From contig MLAX01000002.1 of the NCBI GenBank assembly GCA_001890945.1, forward strand, positions 930,001-994,000: a stretch of DNA of 64,000 nucleotides, given 5' to 3'. Source of the stretch: Alphaproteobacteria bacterium AO1-B. Lineage in GTDB: Bacteria > Pseudomonadota > Alphaproteobacteria > Rhizobiales > Stappiaceae. Below, piece by piece: positions 21,257-30,716 of the stretch. The notes under the pieces were generated by a model. That model was not told the DNA's origin and did no database searches. It saw only the letters and a program-made list of their open reading frames with translations. A program made the translations under genes and the position numbers. Each line of letters starts with the position of its first letter. The stretch's first letter is position 1.

Positions 21257-23686
21257 ATGCGAGACAGTTTAAGTACCGATGACCAGACCGGAGATTTCCT
21301 GAGGGGACCAGCCTCTGAGGGCGCTCCAAGCGAGACCAAACGGGCTGCGCCAGCGATCGCTATCGGACTGTTGATGATGTCCATGGTCGTCTCATTTCTG
21401 GGCTACAATTATCTCTATCTGGCTGGCGAATATCGCGCGCGCAACTTCCAGCATTTTCTGCACATCAAACAAGCCCACGACCTTGTTGTCCAATCGCCGA
21501 TTCTTCGGGATTCGGACATCGGCCAACTTGTTGATTCACTCTCAAGTGCGCGAGCGGAAGCGCTTTGGTGTACGCAGAATCTGACTGTCCCTGAATATGA
21601 GGTGGTCAAACGGCTTGGTGCAGGCGCCGCGTTCGCCATGTGCAGGGCTGAGGTGGCCAGGACCGACGATCTCATCGCGCAGCTGGAACTCATGCGCGCG
21701 GCTCCTCTTGCACGCCACTCAGAACAAAGCAGCCGCTTTGCCCAAGGTCTTGAAATCAAGGCGGCGCTTGAAAAAATGATGGCCGACAGCGCCAGTTTTC
21801 ATGCTCAGGTTCAGACGATTGAGGATCGGATCGTCAACCTGGTCATCGGGGGCACGTTACTCGTCAGCTTCGCCTTGCTCATGATCATGATGTTCTTGAC
21901 CCGGACGATGCGCGAGGTGTGGTCCACGCTCACGGCCTCCGCACGGCACGTGAATGAGGTCAATGAACGCTTTGCCACAGCCGTCGAAGCAATCCCGGAC
22001 GGCTTTGCGGTCTTTGATGCAAAGCGCCGCCTGATCACTTGCAACGCAATGTATCGCCAGCTCGCACATCCAGTCCCTGAGCGGGTTAAACTCGGCATGA
22101 CCGGCGCGGAAATTCTGCAAGATGCCATGGAACATGGACACTATCCCGACATCTCAGAGGAAGACCGGAACAAGTTCATTCTCGATTTCCGGAACAAGTT
22201 GGAACAGGACGGCTCGCAGGTCAGCCTTGTTGTACAAGGCGAGCGGTACATCCAGGTGAAACTGACGGAAAGCGCGCATGGCGACAAGGTCGTCATCCGG
22301 TCCGATGTCAGTGACTTCGTACAGTCCAACCGCAAACTGCAAAACCTGACCGAAAACCTTGAGACGGCGAAGGCCCATTACCGGCGCCGGTCCCTTGAAG
22401 ACGCGCTGACGGGTCTTTCCAACCGGCGCAAGCTCGACCATGCATTGAAAGCTGCCGGCGGACGCGGCGAACGGGCCGTGATCCGGATCGATCTCGACCG
22501 CTTCAAGCAAGTCAATGATGTCTTGGGGCATGATGCCGGCGACCACGTTCTGAAGACAGTTGCCCGCAAGCTTTTGACCGCAACCCGGGAAGACGATCTG
22601 GTGGCCCGTGTCGGCGGAGACGAATTTGTTGTCCTGTGTGCTCCAGGCACAGAATTGGAACGCGCAGAAGACATTGGCCAACGTCTGTTGGAACGCACCC
22701 TGGAGCCCATTCTCTATCGAAACAAACAATGCGTATTCAGCGCAAGCCTCGGGCTCGCTGTTGCTGAAATTTCACGCGATGATCCATCTGAAATCCTTCG
22801 GAATGCCGATGCCGCACTGTATGAAGCTAAGGCCGCTGGCCGGGCAAGCTTGAGAGTGTTTACCGGACCGCTTGAACAACGCATTTCACGCGACCGGCGA
22901 CTGGCTGATGACCTGGTCGAGGCCTTTGCAGGCCGGGAACTTGTGCCGTTTTATCAAACCCAGCACGATGCCCGCACCCACGCAGTCACCGGAATTGAAG
23001 TGCTGGCCCGTTGGCAGCACCCGGAGTTTGGCCTTCTCCCTCCAGCCTTGTTTTTCCCGATTGCCCATCAACTGGGCCTCGACGGCGACCTTGACCTTGC
23101 AATCATGACACGCGCGGCCGAAGACCTCGGCCCCCTATTTGCCAAGACAGGTGCCCTGCCCCGTCTTGCCTTCAACGTGACATCCTCAACCTTGATCGAT
23201 CCGGACTTTCCGGAGTTCGCACAACACCTGTTCAAGCGGTGGCAGGCACCGGTTGCCTTCGAGATCCTGGAGTCCGTCTCTTTGGAAGATGGTGACGACA
23301 CCATTCCATTCGCCCTGGACACGCTCCGTGAACTTGGGTTCGAACTGGACATTGACGACTTCGGGTCTGGGCATGCGTCCATCAAGAGCGTCATGCAGGT
23401 TCGCCCGCACGCACTGAAAATCGACCGGAGCATCATTCTCCCGCTCGGCGAAGATCCGGCTGCAGAAGGCTTGGTCGCGGCAACGATTACAATGGGCCAA
23501 AGCCTTGGTCTGCAGGTGATTGCTGAAGGCGTGGAAACGGCACAGCACGCCCACCGCCTCGCGGCTCTCGGTTGCGACACGGTTCAGGGTTATCATTTTT
23601 CGAAACCGATGCCCATGAAAGACCTGAAAACCTATCTCAATGGCGACGCGAGCAACCCCGCAAACAGATCGGCCGCGGCGTCTTAA
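21257..23686 (+). CDS. membrane PAS-GGDEF-EAL protein (cyclic di-GMP synthesis and/or breakdown)
   Basis: The 809-residue protein has TM1 (about 31-55), a periplasmic helical sensor region (56-190), TM2 (193-215), a PAS domain (about 238-355), a GGDEF domain (372-535) and an EAL domain (545-795). The GGDEF motif is intact at 453-457 and is preceded by an intact inhibitory I-site, Arg444-x-x-Asp447. The EAL domain reads EVL at 581-583 but keeps the metal and catalytic residues expected: Asn640, Glu669, Asp700-Asp701, Lys721 and Glu757. Both activities could therefore be present. It is monocistronic. Confidence 0.93.
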   Translation: MRDSLSTDDQTGDFLRGPASEGAPSETKRAAPAIAIGLLMMSMVVSFLGYNYLYLAGEYRARNFQHFLHIKQAHDLVVQSPILRDSDIGQLVDSLSSARAEALWCTQNLTVPEYEVVKRLGAGAAFAMCRAEVARTDDLIAQLELMRAAPLARHSEQSSRFAQGLEIKAALEKMMADSASFHAQVQTIEDRIVNLVIGGTLLVSFALLMIMMFLTRTMREVWSTLTASARHVNEVNERFATAVEAIPDGFAVFDAKRRLITCNAMYRQLAHPVPERVKLGMTGAEILQDAMEHGHYPDISEEDRNKFILDFRNKLEQDGSQVSLVVQGERYIQVKLTESAHGDKVVIRSDVSDFVQSNRKLQNLTENLETAKAHYRRRSLEDALTGLSNRRKLDHALKAAGGRGERAVIRIDLDRFKQVNDVLGHDAGDHVLKTVARKLLTATREDDLVARVGGDEFVVLCAPGTELERAEDIGQRLLERTLEPILYRNKQCVFSASLGLAVAEISRDDPSEILRNADAALYEAKAAGRASLRVFTGPLEQRISRDRRLADDLVEAFAGRELVPFYQTQHDARTHAVTGIEVLARWQHPEFGLLPPALFFPIAHQLGLDGDLDLAIMTRAAEDLGPLFAKTGALPRLAFNVTSSTLIDPDFPEFAQHLFKRWQAPVAFEILESVSLEDGDDTIPFALDTLRELGFELDIDDFGSGHASIKSVMQVRPHALKIDRSIILPLGEDPAAEGLVAATITMGQSLGLQVIAEGVETAQHAHRLAALGCDTVQGYHFSKPMPMKDLKTYLNGDASNPANRSAAAS

Positions 23687-24181
23687 GCTGAGCCTGACAG
23701 TTGAACTTGCTGACGAAACACAAAGCTTAAACTTTATAACGTGTGGGTCAGTGACTGGAAAATTAGCCTAAGAAGCAAAAACAAATCGAGCGCTGAGCAC
23801 CAGGACTGCGCTCAGGCACGCAAGACCTATCACAAATAATTTAACAGCCTGCCTGACGCGCTCTGATTTCTGCATGAGGATCCTTTGGAGTAGCCGACAC
23901 TCCCCCGTTTTACGTAACGGTATATTCTTGGATCAGGCTTGCTGGAACCATTCGACTTTCGCACATATGCGGTTCCAAAGGCCGTCAAAGGAACACAATC
24001 TGGATCTTTGTGCTCTGAATTAGTATCCGATCTAATTGCCGAGAGTTCGTCTGTCAGAACGCTTACCACCTGGAAATCTCTCTGAACAATCAGTTACCGC
24101 AATTGTTGAATTTTCGACCCTAACTGTGCGTCTTTGTTGGCACTTTCCAGTGTAGACTTACCGCATAGATCAGGGAGACCG
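23687..24181. other. intergenic region with no supported gene
   Basis: About 495 bp, more AT-rich than the flanks. A 79-codon frame on the minus strand has no recognisable features and no clear ribosome site. I see no terminator hairpin with a T tract directly after the GGDEF-EAL gene and no operator. Confidence 0.45.
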
Positions 24182-24739
24182 ATGGTGTCACGTGACGTTT
24201 TTGTAGATCAACCGCTGGCGTTCGACGGACCGATTGTAGAAGCAGCCAGTTTCTTAAGCCGCGTTCAACGATATCTGGACATGGCCCAGTTCCGCGACGT
24301 CGCCGTTGATTTGTCCGTCAGCCGCCTGTTCATTCTGTCAGAAAGTCGGTTTGAGGACTTGATCGTTCATGGGCAGCATCCGCTTGCCTGGCTCATCGAT
24401 ATCAGCAGCTATCCGACCCACTCCACGCGATTCGGCACATCAATCGAAGATCTTGAGAACCTCATCAGCCATTGGTGCGGCTCGATCATTGATCAGGCGG
24501 GACGGCCACATATTGTTCTTGATGCGTGGATGTACGATCAGTTCCGGCAAAAACAGACTATTATGCTTTCCTCTGCCCAAATGCCTGCGCCGAAGGCTTT
24601 GTCTGGTGTGGACCGGTCACCACAGGTTCCAACACCCGATGGGACCTCTGCACTCATTTGCCTTGAAACCTTTCGGCAGACAGGTATTCGCAAACCGCCC
24701 CACCGAGCCAAAGGATGGCCCCGGCTTGAATTGCCATAG
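24182..24739 (+). CDS. hypothetical protein
   Basis: A 185-residue protein starting at an ATG with CAGGGAGA four bases upstream; a longer frame from 24134 lacks a ribosome site. It has no signal peptide or membrane helix. The first ~130 residues are a mixed alpha/beta sequence with aromatic and acidic residues (FEDLIVHGQHPLAWL), followed by a Pro/Ser/Thr-rich, probably disordered tail. I do not recognise the family. It stands alone between two intergenic regions. Confidence 0.65.
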   Translation: MVSRDVFVDQPLAFDGPIVEAASFLSRVQRYLDMAQFRDVAVDLSVSRLFILSESRFEDLIVHGQHPLAWLIDISSYPTHSTRFGTSIEDLENLISHWCGSIIDQAGRPHIVLDAWMYDQFRQKQTIMLSSAQMPAPKALSGVDRSPQVPTPDGTSALICLETFRQTGIRKPPHRAKGWPRLELP

Positions 24740-24928
24740 GCGTCTGTAGACAGTCAGATCTTTCGGTCGTTTTTAGCCCGACCTCGCCTATGATTGCGCC
24801 ACACTGCACAATTCATAGTCAGATTGACCTTGCCGAGCCTCGAATACACACCTGAGACGTCTCTAATTCTGGCATCCATCTTGCGTAATCATCTGTAACG
24901 CAACCCAATGAGCACAGGAGATGATCTC

Positions 24929-25126
24929 ATGGCCGCAGAAGACAGCACAGCCGAAGCATTAAACCCAACACTTTGCTTGGCAATGACTGCGAATGAACTG
25001 GAAACGGAGCAAAAGCCGTCACCACGTCAATTTCCGAAAACCGTCTGCAATCCGACGATGGCACTTGCGATCTATGCGAGCCTTTACAACGAAGCGGACG
25101 CATCCGGCGAGCGTGCTGGACGCTGA
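24929..25126 (+). CDS. small hypothetical protein
   Basis: A 65-residue frame whose ATG at 24929 is preceded by AGGAG at 8-base spacing, which makes translation plausible. The first half is acidic and contains an ELETEQKPSP stretch; the second half has CNPTMALAIYASLYNE, which could form a short amphipathic helix. No family is recognised. It follows the 185-residue orphan by about 190 bp. Confidence 0.5.
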   Translation: MAAEDSTAEALNPTLCLAMTANELETEQKPSPRQFPKTVCNPTMALAIYASLYNEADASGERAGR

Positions 25127-25290
25127 ACAGCCCAAGTAGAGGGTTATTCAGCAAGGTAGAAGCAGATAGATGGTTTTCGCGAAATAGCGGTAGCCATAAC
25201 GCGTTCGGCTAAAAACGGGTTACACGGTCATCAACTCTCGCTTTGGACTTCGTTCAGCGCATGAGTTCTGCCGTTTCGTCCATATTGATC

Positions 25291-26190
25291 TCAGGCTGAT
25301 TTCTGAGGCTCGGCAACCGTCCCGTCTATACAGACACCTAAAAAGCTTTGAATAAGCCGCAGGTCTTTTTTGTCTCGGGGGATAACGACACAATCTCGGT
25401 ATTCTTCCGGCATTTCATGCACTGGAATGGCGACCAGATTGTCTGATGGATAGAGGCTGTTTTCCAGAAGGAGACCGACGCCAAGACCATGCAGCAAAGC
25501 TTCCTTGACCATGGGAAAAGTCGTGGTTTTCAAGATCCGCTGGAAGGTTAAGCCGTGCTTTTTGATCTTTCGATTGGCAATTCGCTGTGTCAGCGACCCG
25601 TCCTCGGGCAAGACAAGGGTTTCCGTTTGAAGGTCAACAAGCGAAAGGACCGCCTTTTTCGCCAGCCGGTGATCAGCCCGCATGTGTACCATGTATTTGG
25701 ATCGCCTAAGCTCATGGGTCACAAGTGCCGGGTTTTCCTGAGGTTCGGTGACAATCGCCATATCCACCTGACGCTCGTTCAAAAGCGTCATGGCCGTGGT
25801 CCAGTCATAGAGCGTGAAATCGATCTGAACCTTGGGATAGAGCTCTCCATACCGGGCAATAATGGGCATCGCAGGCCGGGGTGCGTTGGCGATCAATCGA
25901 ATACTGCCGTCCGTTAGAGCGCTGTAGTCGTTCACTTTTTCCGTGACCAGCTGATCCAGCGTCGCCAATCGGTCGGTGATTGAAAACAGCTCTATGCCCG
26001 CACGCGTCAGCTCCAGACCGTCGCGGCGCCGAATAAACAGCTGGGTCCCCATCAGGTTTTCCAGTTTGGCCACATGCTGGGTTACAGACGACTGCGTCAC
26101 ATTGAGCGCGCGCGCAGCGCGGGAGAAACTTCGTTCCCGCGCAACATAGGTAAAAGCCTTGATTTGGTACGGACTGGGCGAAGCGTTCAT
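25291..26190 (-). CDS. LysR-family transcriptional regulator
   Basis: The 299-residue protein has the LysR winged-helix domain at the N-terminus (about 5-65; RSFSRAARALNVTQSSVTQHVAKLE is the recognition region) and a periplasmic-binding-protein-like effector domain (about 90-290). It is transcribed divergently from the ABC importer starting at 26306, across a 115-bp space that contains a T-N11-A dyad at 26230-26244. By the usual LysR arrangement it probably regulates the importer and itself. The effector is unknown. Confidence 0.92.
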   Translation of the reverse strand: MNASPSPYQIKAFTYVARERSFSRAARALNVTQSSVTQHVAKLENLMGTQLFIRRRDGLELTRAGIELFSITDRLATLDQLVTEKVNDYSALTDGSIRLIANAPRPAMPIIARYGELYPKVQIDFTLYDWTTAMTLLNERQVDMAIVTEPQENPALVTHELRRSKYMVHMRADHRLAKKAVLSLVDLQTETLVLPEDGSLTQRIANRKIKKHGLTFQRILKTTTFPMVKEALLHGLGVGLLLENSLYPSDNLVAIPVHEMPEEYRDCVVIPRDKKDLRLIQSFLGVCIDGTVAEPQKSA

Positions 26191-26229
26191 GACAGTTCCA
26201 TGTTGTCTGCATGAAAGACGATAGCGCCC

Positions 26230-26244
26230 ATTAGCAACGCTAAT
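26230..26244. promoter_or_regulatory. candidate LysR-type operator (T-N11-A dyad)
   Basis: ATTAGC-AAC-GCTAAT is a perfect 6+6 dyad around a 3-base centre and contains the T-N11-A pattern of LysR boxes. It lies 40 bp from the regulator start and 61 bp from the transporter start, in the divergent intergenic space. Confidence 0.6.
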
Positions 26245-26305
26245 ATTACGTCACAGATGGTTCAATCACGCTCGCTACGGTGATCGCAACAAGAGGGGCG
26301 ATCAT

Positions 26306-27460
26306 ATGGCGGCCATTTCCATAAACGCGATCGAAAAGAGTTTCGGCGACACGTCAGTTCTTGAAGGGATCAATCTCGACATCGCACCGGGAGAGTTCCT
26401 GACGCTTGTCGGACCTTCTGGATGCGGGAAGTCGACCTTGCTCCGGATTTTGGCCGGACTGGAAGCACCAAGTTCTGGTGACGTTCTCATCGACGGCCGG
26501 AAAGTCAACCAGGTCCGCCCCGCTGACAGGAACCTAGCGATGGTCTTCCAGTCCTATGCGCTCTATCCGCATTTGACCGTCGGCCAGAACATGATGACGC
26601 CCTTGCGGCTCCGGGACTTGTCGTTTGCCGAACGGCTTCCTTTCGCCGGCCCGCTGCTCGCAAAGTCCAAGTACAAGGCGCTTTGGGCGCAGGTGGCCGA
26701 GACGGCGAAAATCTTGCAGATCGATCATCTTCTCGATCGCAAACCCGGCCAACTCTCAGGCGGTCAAAGGCAACGTGCCGCCCTGGGCCGGGCGATGGTG
26801 CGCAAACCGGCCGGCTTTCTTATGGACGAACCACTATCTAATCTGGACGCGGCGCTGCGCATTCATATGCGCTCAGAACTGGCCGAACTTCATCGATCCC
26901 TTGCCACGACCTTCGTTTACGTCACGCATGACCAGGCCGAAGCTCTGACGATGTCAGATCGGATGGCAGTTATGATGGATGGGAACATCCTGCAGCTCGG
27001 CACACCGGACGAAATATACAACAATCCGCAGGATATCCGGGTTGCAGAGTTCGTTGGAGCGCCGAAGATCAACCTCTTGCCCGGCCACCTGGACAGCAAT
27101 GGCCACGCCCGCTGCGGCGATGTTGTCTTGACGCGGGTCGCAGCAACCTCTTCAGACAAAATTACAATCGGACTGCGCCCGGAACATTTGACGCTTTGTG
27201 ACGACACGGATCCGGAGGCTTTGAAAGGCCAGGTGGTTCACAAGGAAAACCTCGGCGCTGATATCTACCTGCACATCAGCCTTCATGACGGTGCGAATCG
27301 TCTCGTGGTCCGCGCGGCGCCCGTAGATGGTGTTGCCGTGTCCATTGGTCAGGACGTGGCATTCAAGCGGCAACACGGTGCCGCCATGATCTTTGAAGTA
27401 GGCGGCAAACGGATCGGCCTTTCCAATACTGAAGATACCGCCGTCGCGGAGGTGGCGTAA
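26306..27460 (+). CDS. ABC importer ATPase, MalK/UgpC type
   Basis: The 384-residue protein is a full-length carbohydrate-type importer ATPase with Walker A GPSGCGKST (36-44), Q-loop FQSYALYPHL (81-90), signature LSGGQRQR (150-157), Walker B GFLMDEP (170-176), switch His in YVTHDQ, and a C-terminal regulatory TOBE/OB domain (about 245-370). Between Q-loop and signature it has a short extra segment (about 105-127) compared with MalK. It is first in the operon; its TAA overlaps the ATG of the first permease by one base. Confidence 0.93.
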   Translation: MAAISINAIEKSFGDTSVLEGINLDIAPGEFLTLVGPSGCGKSTLLRILAGLEAPSSGDVLIDGRKVNQVRPADRNLAMVFQSYALYPHLTVGQNMMTPLRLRDLSFAERLPFAGPLLAKSKYKALWAQVAETAKILQIDHLLDRKPGQLSGGQRQRAALGRAMVRKPAGFLMDEPLSNLDAALRIHMRSELAELHRSLATTFVYVTHDQAEALTMSDRMAVMMDGNILQLGTPDEIYNNPQDIRVAEFVGAPKINLLPGHLDSNGHARCGDVVLTRVAATSSDKITIGLRPEHLTLCDDTDPEALKGQVVHKENLGADIYLHISLHDGANRLVVRAAPVDGVAVSIGQDVAFKRQHGAAMIFEVGGKRIGLSNTEDTAVAEVA

Positions 27461-28380
27461 TGCCCCGCTCCAAGGCGCACTATTGGTTTGTCGGCCCTGC
27501 CCTTTTCCTGATGTTTGTCATTTTGCTTCTGCCGATTGGCATCGCATCCATCATGAGCTTCACGAATTACAGCCTGGGCAATTCCGGCGCTGAATTCGTC
27601 GGCCTTGAGAACTACGAAAAGATCTTCACCCGTTCCACCTATGAAAAGATGTTTGGCGCGACCTTCCGCTATGTTTTTGTGGTTGTTCCGCTTTCCGTTG
27701 GACTGGGCCTCGGCGCCGCGCTCCTTATCAATTCGACCAAGCGGTTCGGTGATCTTTACAAGACCATCTACTTCCTGCCCGTGATGGCTGCGCTGATTGC
27801 GATGGCCATTGTTTGGGAGTTCGCCTTTCACCCGACCATCGGGATCGTCAATTCCACATTGGAGCGCGGTTGCGGAACTGTTCTGGAAGTCTGGGGTTGG
27901 TACGCACACGGGTGTGAGCGGGGCTTCCCGCTCTGGCTGACCGACCGCGACTATGCCATCTGGACAGTCGCCTTTATCGGGGTCTGGCAAGGCTTTGGCT
28001 TCAATATGGTGCTCTACCTCGCGGGTCTGACCTCTGTGCCGAGGGAGCTTTACCAAGCGGCCGAAATGGATGGCGCAAAGTCGGCCTGGGACCGGTTCCG
28101 CCTTGTCACATGGCCAATGCTGGGCCCGACCACGGTCTTTGTCGTCACCATTTCGTTTATCCGCTCATTCCAGGTCTTTGACACGGTCGAGGCGTTTTAC
28201 CCGCAAGGCGGCGGACCGTCGAAGTCGGTCTACGTCATGATGTTTGCCATCTACGAAAAAGCGATCCAGCAAAACCTCATGGGAATTGGCGCGGCCATAA
28301 CCGTCGTCTTCCTGGCTTTCGTCATGTTTCTCACGCTCGTCCAGCGCTGGCTGGTGGAGAGAAGGGTTCATTACACATGA
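27460..28380 (+). CDS. ABC importer permease, UgpA/MalF type
   Basis: A 306-residue inner-membrane permease with about six helices. The EAA-type loop is visible as LYQAAEMDGAKSAWDRFRLVTWPML (about 196-220), the coupling helix to the ATPase. A periplasmic loop around 137-165 contains a Cys pair (RGCGTV and HGCERG) not usual for the family. Start and stop overlap its neighbours by 1 and 4 bases, so translation is probably coupled. Substrate class is inferred as glycerol-phosphate or sugar-like from the family only. Confidence 0.92.
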   Translation: MPRSKAHYWFVGPALFLMFVILLLPIGIASIMSFTNYSLGNSGAEFVGLENYEKIFTRSTYEKMFGATFRYVFVVVPLSVGLGLGAALLINSTKRFGDLYKTIYFLPVMAALIAMAIVWEFAFHPTIGIVNSTLERGCGTVLEVWGWYAHGCERGFPLWLTDRDYAIWTVAFIGVWQGFGFNMVLYLAGLTSVPRELYQAAEMDGAKSAWDRFRLVTWPMLGPTTVFVVTISFIRSFQVFDTVEAFYPQGGGPSKSVYVMMFAIYEKAIQQNLMGIGAAITVVFLAFVMFLTLVQRWLVERRVHYT

Positions 28381-29312
28381 GCGACACAACTCTTTCCTCT
28401 TCCACCGCGGTTGGCCTGCCGGCCTTCCGGTTTTCAGCGGCAGAAACCCTGAAGCATGTGGTCCTGATCTTCGGCAGCCTGATCGTGCTGCTGCCGTTCT
28501 ACGTGATGGTCAGTTACAGTTTCAAAAGCCCGGCTGAAATCATGCAGAACATCGGTGGGCTCTTCGGCGCGCAGGAAGCATTCCGCGACGACTATTGCAT
28601 CAAGCTCGGCAAGGATGTGGCCGACTGTATGGTGACACCGGTCATCTATAACTACACCACGGCTTTTGAGAAAGCGCCGCTCATCCGGTACCTCCTCAAC
28701 GGCGTGATCGTTACGGCGTCCATCTTCTTCATTCAGGTTCTTGTCGCACTGCCCTGCGCCTATGCGCTGGCAAAACTCAGGTTCTGGGGGCGTGAAGCTG
28801 TCTTCGGACTGGTTCTATTCTGCCTGCTTATTCCAGTCCATGCCATCGCGCTGCCGCTGTACATCATGCTGGCCAAGGTGGGGCTTACCAACACCTATGC
28901 CGCGCTGATCATTCCATGGACCATCTCCGTGTTCGGCATTTTCCTGATGCGTCAGTTCTTCATGACCGTCCCCGATGATCTCATCGACGCCGCCAGGATG
29001 GACGGAATGAACGAGTTCTCGATCATCTGGAACGTCATGTTGCCAACCGCGATCCCTGCGCTCTTGGCATTTGCGATCTTCTCGGTCGTTGCGCATTGGA
29101 ACGATTACTTCTGGCCACGGATCGTGATCACCGGCGACAGATCTCTGTTCACCCCACCGCTTGGCTTGCGCGAATTCAAGGGCGACGCGGATGGTGACAA
29201 CTTCGGCCCGATGATGGCGACCGCCACGATCATCGTGGCGCCGCTGATCGTGGCCTTCCTGATTGCTCAGCGCCGTTTCATCGAAGGCATCACGCTCAGC
29301 GGGATGAAATAG
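28377..29312 (+). CDS. ABC importer permease, UgpE/MalG type
   Basis: A 311-residue permease with about six helices. The EAA loop is DLIDAARMDGMNEFSIIWNVMLPTAIPAL (about 200-228), and the C-terminus RRFIEGITLSGMK is characteristic of UgpE/MalG proteins. The first periplasmic loop (about 63-95) contains a Cys pair (DYCIKLG and ADCMVT), as in the partner permease. It begins with ATGA overlapping the previous stop. A strong hairpin follows before the binding-protein gene. Confidence 0.92.
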   Translation: MSDTTLSSSTAVGLPAFRFSAAETLKHVVLIFGSLIVLLPFYVMVSYSFKSPAEIMQNIGGLFGAQEAFRDDYCIKLGKDVADCMVTPVIYNYTTAFEKAPLIRYLLNGVIVTASIFFIQVLVALPCAYALAKLRFWGREAVFGLVLFCLLIPVHAIALPLYIMLAKVGLTNTYAALIIPWTISVFGIFLMRQFFMTVPDDLIDAARMDGMNEFSIIWNVMLPTAIPALLAFAIFSVVAHWNDYFWPRIVITGDRSLFTPPLGLREFKGDADGDNFGPMMATATIIVAPLIVAFLIAQRRFIEGITLSGMK

Positions 29313-29334
29313 ACCCAAGAGCTCAGAAACATGC

Positions 29335-29356
29335 GGGGCCGCCCAAGGGCGGCCCC
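29335..29356 (+). terminator. strong intercistronic hairpin between permease and binding-protein genes
   Basis: GGGGCCGCCC-AA-GGGCGGCCCC is a perfect 10-bp stem with a 2-base centre. It is not followed by a T tract, so an mRNA-stability or partial attenuation role is more likely than full termination. Confidence 0.6.
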
Positions 29357-29440
29357 ATCACCGAAATCCCGCGAGGGGATCAACCGGGAGCGGACGAGTT
29401 TGGCGACCAGCCACTCCCACGGCAACAGACGGAGAGTTCC

Positions 29441-30700
29441 ATGAAAAAGACCCTCACCGCAATAGCACTACTGCTGGCAGCCTCCGCTGCGCATGCAGAC
29501 GACAAAGTAACGATCGAATTCGCTTACCCGTATTCCCATCTTTTTGATGTGACCTACGAGAAAATCCTGCCGAAGTTCAACGAACAGTTTCCGAACATCG
29601 AAGTGAAGATCCGGGCAACTTACGAATCTTACGAAGACGGCACCAACACCATCTTGCGTGAAGCTGTTGCCGGCACGCTCCCGGACGTCACCATGCAGGG
29701 TCTGAACCGTCAGGCGATCCTTGTCGAAAAAGGAATTGCCAAGTCGCTCGAGCCTTTCATCCTGAAGGAAGAGACGTTCGAAAAAGACGGCTACCACGAT
29801 GCCATGCTCAAGCTCGGCTCGTTCAACGACGACATCTACGGCCTTCCGTTTTCTGTCTCCCTGCCCGTCGGTTACTACAACATGGACGTTATGGCGAAAG
29901 CTGGCATCACATCTGTTGCCGACCTGCCGAAGTCCTGGGATGAAGTTGTTGAGGTTTGCGGCAAGCTCCATGAGGCCGGCGTCAAAAACCCGATGTTCTG
30001 GGGCTGGAACATCACCGGCAACTGGTTCCTGCAGGCTCTGATGTGGTCGCAGGACAAAGCCACAATGGAGGGCAACGCGTTCCAGATTTCTTCCGACGAA
30101 GGTCTGAAATCCCTGGAAACCATGAAAGGCATCTTCCGCGGCTGCGACATGCAGAACATTGAGTGGAAAGCGGCTCTTGCGTCCTTTTCCGCTGGTGAAA
30201 TCGGCATGATGTTCTGGTCGACATCTGCGCTCGGTGCCGTTGAGCGTGCCAAAGGCGATTTTGAGCTGAAGACCAACGAATATCCGGGCATCGAAGCATC
30301 TGGCCCGAAAGGTCTGCCAGCCGGCGGCAACGCGGCCATGCTGGTATCTTCTTCTGAAGATCCCAAGGTGCTGAACGCTGCCTGGGAATGGCTCAAGTTC
30401 ATCACTTCCGGTGAAGGGGCTGCCGATGTTGCGCGTACAACAGGCTACATGCCGCCGAACAAGGCTGCCAACGAAGTCATCTTGGCGGATTTCTACCAAC
30501 AGAACCCGAACAAAGAGACCGCTGTCCGCCAGCTGCCACTGCTGCGCGACTGGCAGGCTTACCCGGGTGACAATGGCTTGGCGATCACTCAGGTCATCTA
30601 CGACGGGATCGAAGGCATTGTGACCGGCGAATTCGACGACATGGCCGAGCTGCAAGAACAGCTGGACGAAGAAGTTTCAGATCTTCTGCCGTCCAACTGA
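29441..30700 (+). CDS. ABC importer periplasmic binding protein, UgpB type
   Basis: The 419-residue protein has a Sec signal peptide (MKKTLTAIALLLAASAAHADD, cleavage after about residue 19) and the fold signature of family 1 solute-binding proteins, with HLFDVTYEKILPKFNEQFP and GTLPDVTMQG in the N-lobe and AWEWLKFITSGEGAADVARTTGYMP near the C-lobe. The arrangement (ATPase, two permeases, binding protein last) is unusual but complete. UgpB-like proteins bind sn-glycerol 3-phosphate or glycerophosphodiesters; sugar ligands are an alternative. The adjoining phosphodiesterase favours a phosphodiester. Confidence 0.9.
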   Translation: MKKTLTAIALLLAASAAHADDKVTIEFAYPYSHLFDVTYEKILPKFNEQFPNIEVKIRATYESYEDGTNTILREAVAGTLPDVTMQGLNRQAILVEKGIAKSLEPFILKEETFEKDGYHDAMLKLGSFNDDIYGLPFSVSLPVGYYNMDVMAKAGITSVADLPKSWDEVVEVCGKLHEAGVKNPMFWGWNITGNWFLQALMWSQDKATMEGNAFQISSDEGLKSLETMKGIFRGCDMQNIEWKAALASFSAGEIGMMFWSTSALGAVERAKGDFELKTNEYPGIEASGPKGLPAGGNAAMLVSSSEDPKVLNAAWEWLKFITSGEGAADVARTTGYMPPNKAANEVILADFYQQNPNKETAVRQLPLLRDWQAYPGDNGLAITQVIYDGIEGIVTGEFDDMAELQEQLDEEVSDLLPSN

Positions 30701-30716
30701 TCAACCTTCCTTCTTG

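Noticed and set aside
29468-30655. 395-codon open frame antisense to the UgpB-like gene
   Set aside because: No family features; the plus-strand gene has a signal peptide, ribosome site and family motifs.
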